Shown: piece by piece, positions 51,023-60,055 of the stretch
Layout: each line of letters begins with the position of its first letter
Numbering within the stretch: position 1 is the first letter of the stretch
Source: Eubacteriales bacterium
Lineage (GTDB): Bacteria; Bacillota; Clostridia; Lachnospirales; Lachnospiraceae
NCBI GenBank assembly: GCA_030536575.1
Contig: JAUNPS010000017.1
Span: 1-63,814, forward strand
Length of the DNA stretch: 63,814 bases
Reading direction: 5' to 3'
Made by a program: the position numbers and the translations under genes
The notes under the pieces: model-generated
Databases searched by the model: none
Told to the model about the DNA's origin: nothing
Seen by the model: the letters and a program-made list of their open reading frames with translations, nothing else

Positions 51023-52077
51023 AAAAACACAGAAGATCGCACCGGCACAGTCCCTTGTACCGTATGAAACGCTGGCTCAGAAAAAATAGAACACTTTTCC
51101 TGTGCAGCACTGGAATTATCTGCTTGGTTCTCGGCGCTACATGCCTTTGGATGTACCAGGTGCAAAAACACCAGAAAAGCCTCCAAATTACAGCCCAAAA
51201 TTCTGTAAACGTAGGGAATGGCTATCGAAATATTACCTATCAGGGAAAAAATTATCAGTACAATTCCCTGATCACCACCATCCTCTACGCTGGCGTGGAT
51301 TCCGAAGGAAAACTGGATTCCGATGTGACCTACAGCAATAAAGAGCGGGCCGACAGCATTTCTCTGGTCATCCTGGACGAAAAAAATAAAAAAATGACCA
51401 TCATGGCCCTCAGCCGTGACACAATGACCGAAATCCGCCGCTATACCAGAAATGGCAAAGATATGGGAACCTATGTAAGCCATCTGGGCTATGCCTACAG
51501 TTACGGCGACGGCGGCGAAGCAAGCTGCGAAAATCTGAAAGAAGCCGTTTCAAATTTACTTGGGGGCATTCCCATTGACGAATACGCAGTAACAAACCAG
51601 TCCTCCATGACCTACTTAAATAATCTGGTCGGCGGAGTGACCGTGACAGTTCCGAACAATGACTTGGCAGAGCTTTACCCGGAACTGACCGAAGGCGCCG
51701 TCGTAAAGCTGGACGATACAAACGTCCGGGACTACCTGCATTACCGGGATACCAGCGTCAGCTTCAGTAACGAGGGGCGCGTAGAGCGCCAGCAGACCTA
51801 CGTGACTGCCTACATAAATCAATTAAAAACCCAGCTTACCACCGACCTGGAAGGAAGCTGGCAGCACCTTCAGGAAATGGACGACTATCTCTTGACCAGC
51901 ATTACCAAAAGCCAATACATTGCGATGGCAAACCTGCTGGAAACCGTTTCTTTCACAGACAGCGACTACTATCGTCCAACAGGCGAAAACAAAGAAGGAG
52001 AACTTCACGACGAATTCTACCTCGATGAAGACGCGTTCCAACAGAAAATCATCGAACTTTTCTACGAGGAACGGTAA
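51019..52077 (+). CDS. LytR-CpsA-Psr (LCP) family glycopolymer ligase
   Basis: A 352-residue protein with a basic N-terminus, one helix (TLFLCSTGIICLVLGATCLW) and an extracellular LCP domain (RADSISLVILD, ALSRDTMTEI, LHYRDTSVSFSNEGRVERQQ). LCP enzymes attach undecaprenyl-linked polymers to peptidoglycan. This fits covalent anchoring of the product of this cluster. Confidence 0.9.
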   Translation: MKKHRRSHRHSPLYRMKRWLRKNRTLFLCSTGIICLVLGATCLWMYQVQKHQKSLQITAQNSVNVGNGYRNITYQGKNYQYNSLITTILYAGVDSEGKLDSDVTYSNKERADSISLVILDEKNKKMTIMALSRDTMTEIRRYTRNGKDMGTYVSHLGYAYSYGDGGEASCENLKEAVSNLLGGIPIDEYAVTNQSSMTYLNNLVGGVTVTVPNNDLAELYPELTEGAVVKLDDTNVRDYLHYRDTSVSFSNEGRVERQQTYVTAYINQLKTQLTTDLEGSWQHLQEMDDYLLTSITKSQYIAMANLLETVSFTDSDYYRPTGENKEGELHDEFYLDEDAFQQKIIELFYEER

Positions 52078-52096
52078 CACACGGTTTGAACTTTTT

Positions 52097-52131
52097 AAAA
52101 AGTTTGAACATAGATTGGCTTCCTAAGCCAA
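52097..52131 (+). other. Hairpin between the LCP and secreted-protein genes
   Basis: TTGGCTT/AAGCCAA (52115-52121 with 52125-52131) follows a second palindrome, AACTTTTT/AAAAAGTT, whose right arm is 52097-52104. No U-run follows, so it is more likely an mRNA-processing or stability element than a stop. Confidence 0.35.
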
Positions 52132-52158
52132 AATCAAGAGGGAAAGGAGGAGAGAAAG

Positions 52159-52746
52159 ATGAAAAGATTCACCACTGTTCTCTGCGCCGCAGCGCTGACG
52201 CTGGGGATGGGCATGAGCGCCGTTGCCGCTCCGAGTATCGGATCCCTGATCCCGGAAAAACCGGTTATTGTATCCGGTGAACTTCCGGAAGGCTATACGC
52301 TGGCCGTTCAGGATGCGGACACCGAGAGCTACGAAAACAAAGACGTAGCGGATATCGTTGCCAAATTCAATGACGATGAGACAGAAGTATCCGTTAAGGA
52401 TGTTCTGGACGCATTGAAAATTGACCTGACCGCAGAGATCAAAACCGAAAGCGGTACTGTGATCGACCCGACCGAGTACGACGCAGTTACCCCGTTTGTT
52501 GATCTGGTGATCACAGACGGAGCCAAGGTAGAATATACCCTGGACGACAAAGTAAAAGCAACTCTGAGCGTAGAAGTTGCGAAAGAGCTGGAACAGGACG
52601 ATCTGTTAATCATGCAGATTGACCAGAAAGACGGTGACGTATACTTCATCGAACTGGATGAGTATGTTCCGGAAACCGGAGAAATCACCGCAGAATTTCC
52701 GTGCCTGGGGCCGTTCGCCGTTCTGGAAAAGAGCCAGGAGGCATAA
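52159..52746 (+). CDS. Secreted protein of unknown function in the polysaccharide operon
   Basis: A 195-residue protein with a clear signal peptide (MKRFTTVLCAAALTLGMGM, cleavage after AVAA) and an acidic, beta-rich mature part. I see no enzyme motif. Position between an LCP ligase and a LytR_C-domain protein suggests a cell-wall or polymer-export accessory. GGAAAGGAGG precedes the ATG. Confidence 0.7.
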   Translation: MKRFTTVLCAAALTLGMGMSAVAAPSIGSLIPEKPVIVSGELPEGYTLAVQDADTESYENKDVADIVAKFNDDETEVSVKDVLDALKIDLTAEIKTESGTVIDPTEYDAVTPFVDLVITDGAKVEYTLDDKVKATLSVEVAKELEQDDLLIMQIDQKDGDVYFIELDEYVPETGEITAEFPCLGPFAVLEKSQEA

Positions 52747-52770
52747 GTCTTCAGGAAATTACCAAGGGTA

Positions 52771-52814
52771 CGGCAATAAGGAACGCCGTGAAAAGCAGCG
52801 GCTTCCTTATGCCG
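52771..52814 (+). other. Long intra-operon hairpin
   Basis: CGGC-ATAAGGAA-GCCG pairs with CGGC-TTCCTTAT-GCCG (one single-base bulge on each of two junctions), 16 pairs around a 10-nt loop, between the secreted-protein gene and the next gene. There is no U-tract; it may be a processing or attenuation site. Confidence 0.5.
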
Positions 52815-52845
52815 CAGCCCTGTAAAAGAGGAGAGGGATTTCCGT

Positions 52846-53559
52846 ATGCGCAGAAAAGGAAAGTTTAATCAGGAAAAAAATCCATTGCAGATGGTTCTAT
52901 ATATCGTTGTGGTTGTGCTGCTTTTCGCCTTCCTTGTCTTCCTTGTGTACCGCCACAAAGGCCAGAAACAGGACTACGAAGACGAAGTGCGCCGCGCCGC
53001 AGCAAATGAAACCGAGTTTTCGCTTCAAAGCATTCTTCCGGAGACGGAATCAGAGACTGACGCCGCCGCCAGCGCTGACGAGAATACTGCCGGCGCTGAC
53101 GCGCAGAACGGTACAAATGCTGACAAAAATGGGGCTGTTTCCGCAGAGTCAGAGAGAGATTCTCTTATGAATCCTTCGGCAAACGCCGAAACGGCTTCAG
53201 GCCAGGAGACTGATACAGAAGAGACTGCCACCGAAGATGAAACGGAAAGAAAAGATATGTCTATCCTCGTGCTGAATGGGACGAAAAAGGAAGGTGTGGC
53301 CGGATACTGGCAGAGGCAGCTTGAGGAAGCTGGTTATACGAATGTGTTTTCTGCGAGTTATACCGGGGCGATTGGGGAGGAGACGGTGATTTTCTCGGAG
53401 GATCGGGAGATGGCGGAGGTGTTTAAGGAGCAGTTCCCGAATGGGGTGATGCAGAGCGGGATTGTGGAGGATGGGATTGAGACGGTGGAGGGAGTGGAGA
53501 TTCCGGAGAGGTGTGAGGTTTATATTTTGGTGGGGAGTAGGGATGCGAGGAGTGAGTGA
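52846..53559 (+). CDS. Membrane protein with extracellular LytR C-terminal domain
   Basis: A 237-residue protein: helix MVLYIVVVVLLFAFLVFLVY, a disordered Ser/Thr/Glu/Ala-rich linker of about 80 residues, then a LytR_C domain (ILVLNGTKKEGVAGYWQRQLEEAGY). The domain often accompanies LCP proteins. Codons become strongly G-ending in the last 200 bp. It is the last gene before the AT-rich segment. Confidence 0.8.
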   Translation: MRRKGKFNQEKNPLQMVLYIVVVVLLFAFLVFLVYRHKGQKQDYEDEVRRAAANETEFSLQSILPETESETDAAASADENTAGADAQNGTNADKNGAVSAESERDSLMNPSANAETASGQETDTEETATEDETERKDMSILVLNGTKKEGVAGYWQRQLEEAGYTNVFSASYTGAIGEETVIFSEDREMAEVFKEQFPNGVMQSGIVEDGIETVEGVEIPERCEVYILVGSRDARSE

Positions 53560-53595
53560 GAGGGTTTGGGAAAAACAAAAGAAAGGAAAGAAATC

Positions 53596-54699
53596 ATGTC
53601 TATTTTAGTAACAAGGTCATCTATGCCACCTATTGAAGATTATGTAGAAGAAATTAAACCAATTTTTGAAAGTCATTATTTGACAAATATGGGACCTATC
53701 TATAAAAAGTTTCAGAAACAGCTGATTCGTTATTTACAGGTTCCGGAATTGTCATTGTTCGTGAATGGCCATATGGCACTAGAAATGGCGATTCAGGCAT
53801 TAGAGCTGAGAAAAGAAGGCGGAGAGGTTATTACAACTCCATTCACGTTTGCATCAACAACACATGCTATTGTACGGAATGGATTAAAGCCGGTTTTTTG
53901 CGACATAAGGCCGGATGATTATACAATTGATGCAGAGAAAATAGAAAGTCTTATTACAGAGAAAACGGTAGCTATTATTCCAGTTCATGTTTATGGAAAT
54001 ATCTGTGATGTAGAAACGATTGCAGCGATTGCAGAAAAATACAATCTGAAAGTCATTTATGACGCGGCTCATGCTTTTGGAGTTACATATAAAGGAATCG
54101 GAATTGGAAATTTTGGTGACGCATCTATGTTCAGTTTTCATGCAACGAAGGTATTCAATACAATCGAAGGAGGGGCAGTTGCATTTCATGACCGTAAATA
54201 TAGAGTGCCCCTTCATGAATTAAAAAATTTTGGAATTCATGGCCCGGAAGACACTCTAGCTGTAGGCGGTAATGCGAAAATGGATGAATTTCGAGCCGCT
54301 ATGGGTATATGTAATCTTAGGAGAATCGATGAATGCATTGAGGCAAGAAAAAAGGTATATGACAGGTATGTCGAAAGATTGGATAATGTAAAGGGAATTT
54401 GTCTTTCAAAACACCAGGAAAATGTGGTGGCAAATTATGCATACTTTCCTGTTTTATTTGAGCCTGCTGAATTTGGAAAATCGAGAGATATCGTTTTTGA
54501 CGAATTGGAACAAGCTGATATTCATGCGAGAAAATATTTCTATCCAGCGATTAATGAAATGAGCTGCTACAAAGAAAAGTATAAGGATCAAACGACGCCC
54601 GTAGCACACAAGATAGCAAGGAAAGTTTTGACGCTTCCGATGTATGAAGAATTATCGCTTGAAGATGTGGATCGTATTTGTGACATTATTCTGAATTAG
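53596..54699 (+). CDS. DegT/DnrJ/EryC1/StrS-family sugar aminotransferase
   Basis: A 367-residue PLP enzyme that aminates nucleotide-linked keto-sugars. It has SLFVNGHMALEMAI, TTPFTFASTTHAI, VIYDAAHAFG and the PLP lysine in SFHATKVFNTIEGG. With the phosphoglycosyltransferase and PglD-like acetyltransferase that follow it resembles the PglE/PglC/PglD set for bacillosamine-type sugars; the matching 4,6-dehydratase is not in the window. ATG 53596 follows AAGAAAGGAAAG. It is the first gene of the AT-rich part. Confidence 0.88.
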   Translation: MSILVTRSSMPPIEDYVEEIKPIFESHYLTNMGPIYKKFQKQLIRYLQVPELSLFVNGHMALEMAIQALELRKEGGEVITTPFTFASTTHAIVRNGLKPVFCDIRPDDYTIDAEKIESLITEKTVAIIPVHVYGNICDVETIAAIAEKYNLKVIYDAAHAFGVTYKGIGIGNFGDASMFSFHATKVFNTIEGGAVAFHDRKYRVPLHELKNFGIHGPEDTLAVGGNAKMDEFRAAMGICNLRRIDECIEARKKVYDRYVERLDNVKGICLSKHQENVVANYAYFPVLFEPAEFGKSRDIVFDELEQADIHARKYFYPAINEMSCYKEKYKDQTTPVAHKIARKVLTLPMYEELSLEDVDRICDIILN

Positions 54700-54718
54700 G
54701 TGAAAGTATCGTGATATT

Positions 54719-55432
54719 ATGGAAAATAATTATTTTGGAGCATTACATGAAAAATATACGAATCCATTTGAAACAGGTGAATTGAATTTAGTAAATACAT
54801 TTTATGTGAAATATGTAAAGAGAACATTTGATATTATAATTTCTTTGTCGGCAGTAATCGTAACACTTCCAATTAATCTGGTTATTGGTATTATTACTTT
54901 TTTTGATTTGGGAAGACCAATTTTTTTTGTGCATGAAAGGCCAGGCTTGGGAGAAAGACCATTTAAAATGATTAAATTCCGAAATATGACGAATGAAGTG
55001 GATGAGAATGGAAAGCTATTGCCTGCAAGCGAACGGATAACGAAAATGGGGAAATTTTTTCGCCAGACCTCTTTGGATGAGCTTTTGCAGTTCTGGCTTA
55101 TTTTGCAGGGAAAAATGTCAATCATTGGGCCTAGGCCGTTACTTATGTCATATCTTCCGAGATACGATCGGCGCCAGCATATGAGGCATGCGGTACGGCC
55201 AGGCCTAGAGTGTCCATTGATGCACTATTCGGCCGATGGTCCGTCCTGGGAGGAACGGCTTGAAAATGATGTTTGGTATGTAGAACATATTAGCTTTAAA
55301 ACAGATGTTATTATGATAATTCGATTGGTGAAACTGGTGTTTAACTCAAATCGGACAAAAGTTCGCAGCGAAAAAATAGACGGCGAGTTCAAAAAGAATG
55401 AGGAAAGTAGGAATGAGGGAAGTGTAGGATGA
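54719..55432 (+). CDS. Initiating phosphoglycosyltransferase (PglC/WcaJ-type bacterial sugar transferase)
   Basis: A 237-residue monotopic enzyme: membrane re-entrant region (KRTFDIIISLSAVIVTLPINLVI), KMIKFRNM, then catalytic TSLDELLQFW and IIGPRPLL. It transfers a sugar-1-phosphate to undecaprenyl phosphate, starting repeat-unit synthesis. The small size and lack of extra N-terminal helices fit the PglC type. The RBS is weak. It overlaps the next gene by 4 bp. Confidence 0.9.
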   Translation: MENNYFGALHEKYTNPFETGELNLVNTFYVKYVKRTFDIIISLSAVIVTLPINLVIGIITFFDLGRPIFFVHERPGLGERPFKMIKFRNMTNEVDENGKLLPASERITKMGKFFRQTSLDELLQFWLILQGKMSIIGPRPLLMSYLPRYDRRQHMRHAVRPGLECPLMHYSADGPSWEERLENDVWYVEHISFKTDVIMIIRLVKLVFNSNRTKVRSEKIDGEFKKNEESRNEGSVG

Positions 55433-56073
55433 AGAAATTGGTATTGTATGGGGCAGGAGGATTCGCGCGAGAAGTTGCTTTTATGATTGAGCGGATTAAT
55501 AAGGTAGAGCCTAGATATGACTTGCTTGGATTTGTCGTGGATGAACAATATTACATGCCAGGGATGAAGGTTTTCAATTATCCGGTAATAGGCACGGGAG
55601 AATGGCTGCTTGATCATAAAGATGAGGTAGTGTGTACTTGTGTAGTTGGCGAACCGCCAGAGGCACGTGAATGTATCCAGGAAAAATATGAGGCTCTTGG
55701 TGTAAAATTTGAAACTTTAGTTTCTCCCGATGTTGAAGTGCATAAAACAGTTAAAATTGGGGAGGGAAGTATCATATGCAGAGGGACGATGTTCACAGTG
55801 GATATATCAATAGGAAAAGGAACGATCATTAATCAGAGAGGCGGAATAGGACATGATGCGAAAATTGGAAATTATTGCTGCATTTTTAGCGCGTGCAATG
55901 TGACTGGCCATGTAAAGATAGGAAATCGAGTAAAAGTTGGAGGAAGAGCATATTTTTGCCCTAAGGTAAAAGTCGGAGATGATGCAGTAATTGCAGCAGG
56001 AAGTGTAGTATTTACCAATGTCAAAGCAGGACGTCATGTCATGGGAAATCCAGCAAAGAAAATAGATTTGTAA
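55429..56073 (+). CDS. PglD/NeuD-type sugar O/N-acetyltransferase
   Basis: A 214-residue protein with an N-terminal Rossmann-like part (KKLVLYGAGGFAREVAFMIE) and a C-terminal left-handed beta helix of hexapeptide repeats (VKIGEGSIICRG to GSVVFTNVKAGRHVMGNPAKKI). It acetylates an amino sugar using acetyl-CoA. It could instead accept an unusual acyl donor made by the adjacent acyl-ACP genes. Confidence 0.88.
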   Translation: MKKLVLYGAGGFAREVAFMIERINKVEPRYDLLGFVVDEQYYMPGMKVFNYPVIGTGEWLLDHKDEVVCTCVVGEPPEARECIQEKYEALGVKFETLVSPDVEVHKTVKIGEGSIICRGTMFTVDISIGKGTIINQRGGIGHDAKIGNYCCIFSACNVTGHVKIGNRVKVGGRAYFCPKVKVGDDAVIAAGSVVFTNVKAGRHVMGNPAKKIDL

Positions 56074-56095
56074 ACAATTAAAATGGAGGAATCTT

Positions 56096-57022
56096 ATGAA
56101 AACAGCCTTTCTATTTTCCGGGCAGGGTGCACAGCAACCTGGTATGGGGAAAGAATTTTATGATAACTTCGAAAGTGCTAGAACGGTGTATCGGATAGCT
56201 GGAGATGTATTGGGGCGTGATATTGCGGCGCTTTGTTTTGAAGGAACACAGGAAGAACTGAATATGACCCACAATACGCAGGTTTGTATGCTTGCCACAG
56301 ATATTGCAGCAGGATATGTACTAAGAGATTCCGGAATTATAGCTTCTGGCGTGGCGGGATTTTCATTAGGGGAATATGCTGCATTGGTTTTTTCAGGTGT
56401 GTTAGACATTAAAAACGCGTTTCAAATTGTACAGATCAGAGCAGATGCAATGCAGGAGGCAGTTCCAGTCGGAAAAGGAGGAATGGCTGCGTTTATGGGG
56501 GTAAATGGGGAAAAGGCAGAGGAGATATGCTCATTGGTTCGTGAAGGGTATGTTGTTCCTGCAAATTATAATAGTCCTGTTCAAACCGTTGTTTCCGGTG
56601 ATAAGAAAGGTATAGATCATGCTATTAAGATTGCCGAGAGTATGGGATTTTCAGCAGTTCGTTTGGCTGTCAGCGCGCCATTCCATTGTGGGTTAATGGA
56701 GCCAGCAGCAAACAGAGTAAAGAAGGAGTTAGAAAAAATTGTATTTCATGAATCGCAGATTCCTTTGTATATGAATGTTACGGGAAATGTAGAAGATCAT
56801 TTGGAGAATATTCCGGAACTTTTAGCAAAACAGGCGATGAGTTCTGTACAGTGGGTAACCACATTGGAGAATATGAGAAAGAATGGTATTGAGACATTTG
56901 TAGAGTGTGGAACGGGAAAGACTCTTTGGGGACTTACCAGGAAAAACTTAAAAGGAATCCAATCTTTAAGAGCGGTAGATTTAAAAACACTAAGTAATAC
57001 GATTGAAGTGCTGAAAGGGTAA
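56096..57022 (+). CDS. fabD: Malonyl-CoA:ACP transacylase (FabD-type) of the glycan cluster
   Basis: A 308-residue acyltransferase with FSGQGAQQPGMG, nucleophile S90 in GFSLGEY and H197 in APFHCG. It loads malonyl groups onto ACP, here presumably the two small carriers at 59.6-60.0 kb. GGAGGAATC precedes the ATG. An AT-rich, cluster-specific paralog rather than the housekeeping fab copy, since it sits among sugar genes. Confidence 0.9.
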   Translation: MKTAFLFSGQGAQQPGMGKEFYDNFESARTVYRIAGDVLGRDIAALCFEGTQEELNMTHNTQVCMLATDIAAGYVLRDSGIIASGVAGFSLGEYAALVFSGVLDIKNAFQIVQIRADAMQEAVPVGKGGMAAFMGVNGEKAEEICSLVREGYVVPANYNSPVQTVVSGDKKGIDHAIKIAESMGFSAVRLAVSAPFHCGLMEPAANRVKKELEKIVFHESQIPLYMNVTGNVEDHLENIPELLAKQAMSSVQWVTTLENMRKNGIETFVECGTGKTLWGLTRKNLKGIQSLRAVDLKTLSNTIEVLKG

Positions 57023-57036
57023 GGCGATGAAAGATT

Positions 57037-57681
57037 ATGGAGGTTACTCGCTGCAGATCGGATTTACTTTTTTCCAATATGTATTTGCTGACGGAAAAAG
57101 GACATTCATTGGTTATTGATCCATTTGAACACTACGTTCCTGCGAAAAATTTTATGCCTGATCTGATGCTTATTACACATGAACACTATGACCATATTTC
57201 CGGCGTAAACAGGATGAAAGAAAAATATGGAATTATGTTGATGTGTAGTGCGGATTGTGCACAGAAAATAGAAAATCCCAGAACAAATGCTGCAAGATAT
57301 TTTGATGCTTTTTGTGAGCTTCAAACATATGGCGAGCAGGATATGTCAGTGACAATCAATAAGGACTATTGTTGTTATGCCGACTTAACGTTTGAGGATG
57401 AGATCCGATTCAAATGGCGAGAAAATGAATTGTGGTTGTTTACATTGCCCGGTCATTCGGCAGGCGGTATCGGAATTGTTGTTAATAATGAGATTTTTTT
57501 CTCTGGAGATAGTTTGTTTCTTAATGTAGAAACGGAGTTACGGTTTCCGGGAGGCAATAAAAAGGCGTGGCAGGAAATTTCTGTAAAAAGATTAAATCAG
57601 CTGTCTGAGAATTTGTGCGTTTATCCCGGACACAGAGAAAAGTTTATGTTGAAGGAGAGAAAAAGAAATGGCTCTATTTAA
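57037..57681 (+). CDS. MBL-fold metallo-hydrolase
   Basis: A 214-residue metallo-beta-lactamase-fold protein with THEHYDHISG metal motif, LPGHSAGGIG, FFSGDSLF and YPGHRE. MBL proteins beside carrier-protein genes often act as thioesterases, so it may release or edit the ACP-bound chain. It overlaps the KAS III gene by 14 bp. Confidence 0.85.
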   Translation: MEVTRCRSDLLFSNMYLLTEKGHSLVIDPFEHYVPAKNFMPDLMLITHEHYDHISGVNRMKEKYGIMLMCSADCAQKIENPRTNAARYFDAFCELQTYGEQDMSVTINKDYCCYADLTFEDEIRFKWRENELWLFTLPGHSAGGIGIVVNNEIFFSGDSLFLNVETELRFPGGNKKAWQEISVKRLNQLSENLCVYPGHREKFMLKERKRNGSI

Positions 57682-58759
57682 AACACAGAATGTTGAAATT
57701 GCCGGAGTTACCTGTGTAGTGCCGGATAATTATATTCCGGTCGAAAATTTTGTCGAACGGTTTGGAGAAGAGGCTGTAAATCGATTTAGAGAAGGAACCG
57801 GAATTGGTTCCATATACAATGCGCTCCCGGAACAAACCGCCGGTGATCTGGCGTGTGCTGCGGCTGAGGAATTGTTTACAAAGACTGGAATCGAAAAAGA
57901 AAAAATTGGCATTATGGTGTTTGTGACACAGTCTCCAGATTATCGTAGGCCATCGACAGCATGTGTCCTTCAAAAAAGGCTGGACTTGCCAATGGAATGT
58001 GCAACCATGGAAGTTGAGCTGGGATGTTCGGGTTTCCTATATGGATTTCAAACAGCATTATCTATGATGGCTACAAGTGATACAGAATATGGATTAGTTT
58101 TAATTGGAGAGACAGCATCAAAGCTTGTTAATCCGATGGATAAATCAATTGTAATGATGTATGGGGATGCAGGCGCAGCGATTCTTTTGAAGAAGACAGG
58201 TGCTCAGAAGATTCATACGCTTTTGAAGAGCGACGGCGGGCGTTATAAAGCAATTGTGCTTCCAGCAGGTGGCTTCAGAGATATGAATCCGACGCACGAA
58301 AAATTCCTATGCAGCGATGGAAATGAACGTTCTCTCTATGACATTTTTATGGATGGGACGGCTGTATTTTCCTTTTCCATTACGGATATTCCAAAGACAA
58401 TCAAGGAGTATTTAGCTCTAACGGAGACGGCGATTTCTGACTATGATGTTATCGTGCTGCATCAGGCAAATCATTATATTTTAAAGCAGATTATTCGTAG
58501 AATTAGGGCTGAAAAGGAGAAAGTACCAGTGTCTCTTGATCGATATGGAAATACGGGAGGGATTTCTATTCCGTTGACATTATGCGATAAATATGGCGAA
58601 CAGAATTCGGGAGAAAGAGTTAGAGCGCTTATGAGTGGATTTGGGATTGGACTTTCCTGGGGAGTTACCTCCGTATATGTTAATACAGATGTGATATTTC
58701 CGATTACAAAGACATCTGATTACTACAAAGAAGGAAAATTTGTGCCAGGACAGTATTAA
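57668..58759 (+). CDS. 3-oxoacyl-ACP synthase III (KAS III/FabH family)
   Basis: A 363-residue thiolase-fold enzyme with the FabH catalytic triad: C120 (ELGCSGF), H265 (LHQANHY) and N295 (YGNTGG). It condenses an acyl-CoA or acyl-ACP starter with malonyl-ACP to give a 3-oxoacyl-ACP. Slightly longer than FabH (about 320-330), with an unusual C-terminal end (TKTSDYYKEG). It belongs to the divergent KAS III set found in secondary and polysaccharide clusters. Confidence 0.9.
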   Translation: MALFKTQNVEIAGVTCVVPDNYIPVENFVERFGEEAVNRFREGTGIGSIYNALPEQTAGDLACAAAEELFTKTGIEKEKIGIMVFVTQSPDYRRPSTACVLQKRLDLPMECATMEVELGCSGFLYGFQTALSMMATSDTEYGLVLIGETASKLVNPMDKSIVMMYGDAGAAILLKKTGAQKIHTLLKSDGGRYKAIVLPAGGFRDMNPTHEKFLCSDGNERSLYDIFMDGTAVFSFSITDIPKTIKEYLALTETAISDYDVIVLHQANHYILKQIIRRIRAEKEKVPVSLDRYGNTGGISIPLTLCDKYGEQNSGERVRALMSGFGIGLSWGVTSVYVNTDVIFPITKTSDYYKEGKFVPGQY

Positions 58760-58770
58760 GGGAGAAGGAT

Positions 58771-59532
58771 ATGAAGTTAGTGGATTTAACAGGAAGAAGA
58801 ATTGTGGTGGCAGGGGCTTCTTCTGGGATTGGGCGAGAAACGGCATTTTTGCTGAATCAGCTGGGGGCTTCGGTTATATTGATTGCGAGGAGAGAGGAGA
58901 AGCTGAAAGAAATTGTTGAGCAGATGGAAGGAAATGCAAATGCTTATTATTCGGCTGATTTAAGCGAATTGGATTCGATTGAACCCTTATTTAAACAGAT
59001 TGCGGAGGAACAGGGAAGATTAGACGGGATGGTTTACTCAGCGGGCATTAGCATGTCTCTTTCACTCCAGATGTTCAAACCTGAAAAATTAATGAATATC
59101 TTTACAACAAATTTTTTCGCCTTTGTAGAATGCGTTCGCCAGGCTTGCCGGAAGGGAAGATTTAACGAAGGGATGAGAATCGTTGGCGTATCATCAATTG
59201 CGTCTATGCAAGGTGACAAAGCCCATTTAGGCTATTCGGCATCTAAGGCAGCTATGGATGCGGCTGTTCGATGTATTGCAAAAGAAGTGGCTGATAAAGG
59301 AATTTGTATTAATACAGTGGCACCTGCAATGACTGAAACAGATATGTACTTAAAATATCTACAAAGATATGGAGAAGACAGCGATAGTAATAAGACAGTA
59401 TTAAGCCGCCAATATTTAGGAATTGCAAAAACGAATGATATAGCAAATACAATAGCATTTTTGATCAGTCCGGCAGCACGGTTTATTACTGGAATTACAT
59501 TACCTGTAGACGGTGGTTCAACCACCTCATAG
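58771..59532 (+). CDS. SDR oxidoreductase, 3-oxoacyl-ACP reductase-like (first)
   Basis: A 253-residue short-chain dehydrogenase: GASSGIGRET cofactor loop, YSAGISMS in place of NNAG, catalytic S (VGVSSIAS) and YSASKAA, C-terminal GITLPVDGGSTTS. It could reduce the KAS III product to the 3-hydroxyacyl-ACP. GGGAGAAGG precedes the ATG. Confidence 0.88.
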   Translation: MKLVDLTGRRIVVAGASSGIGRETAFLLNQLGASVILIARREEKLKEIVEQMEGNANAYYSADLSELDSIEPLFKQIAEEQGRLDGMVYSAGISMSLSLQMFKPEKLMNIFTTNFFAFVECVRQACRKGRFNEGMRIVGVSSIASMQGDKAHLGYSASKAAMDAAVRCIAKEVADKGICINTVAPAMTETDMYLKYLQRYGEDSDSNKTVLSRQYLGIAKTNDIANTIAFLISPAARFITGITLPVDGGSTTS

Positions 59533-59575
59533 TAATAAAGAATAACTTCATAAAACAATTAGGAGGAAAAGTAAA

Positions 59576-59794
59576 ATGACGGAAAAAGAAAAACTGAATT
59601 TGCTTGAAGAAACACTGGACGTAGACGAAGGCACCCTTTCCATGGAGCAGAATCTTGTAGATGTGGAAGAGTATGATTCTATGGCAAAACTTTCTGTTAT
59701 CGTAATGATGGAAGATGAGTTTGGAGTAAAATTAAGCAGCGATGAAGTCAAAGCGTTTACCACTGTAGCAGATATTATTAATCGGATGGAATGA
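59576..59794 (+). CDS. Acyl carrier protein (first)
   Basis: A 72-residue acidic four-helix carrier with phosphopantetheine site S35 in EYDSMAKLSVIVMMEDEFG. A clear TAGGAGGAAA site precedes the ATG. Presumed carrier of the growing acyl chain. Confidence 0.88.
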   Translation: MTEKEKLNLLEETLDVDEGTLSMEQNLVDVEEYDSMAKLSVIVMMEDEFGVKLSSDEVKAFTTVADIINRME

Positions 59795-59804
59795 GGTGGC
59801 AATT

Positions 59805-60044
59805 TTGAAAAACAGAGAAAAGTATGATGAAATTTTTTGTGCTGTTTTTGGTGTAAAAAAAGAAGCGCTTGGTGAAACATTTACTTTTAAAGAAACAGCA
59901 GAATGGGATTCTGTGGCACATTTAGGACTGATTTCTGAGCTGGAGGAAGCTTTTGACGTAATGTTCGAAACAGAAGATATTCTTCATTATGGCTCCTATC
60001 TGAATGGACTAAATATTTTGAGAAAGTATGGTGTTCATATTTAA
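59805..60044 (+). CDS. Acyl carrier protein-like protein (second)
   Basis: A 79-residue carrier with S36 in EWDSVAHLGLISELEEAFD, the classic DSx motif followed by helix II. Start taken as TTG 59805, because TGAGGTGG lies 5-7 bases before it; GTG 59796 is the alternative and adds three residues. Two dissimilar ACPs side by side suggest one for chain building and one for loading or hand-off. Confidence 0.8.
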   Translation: MKNREKYDEIFCAVFGVKKEALGETFTFKETAEWDSVAHLGLISELEEAFDVMFETEDILHYGSYLNGLNILRKYGVHI

Positions 60045-60055
60045 AAATAGCCTTG

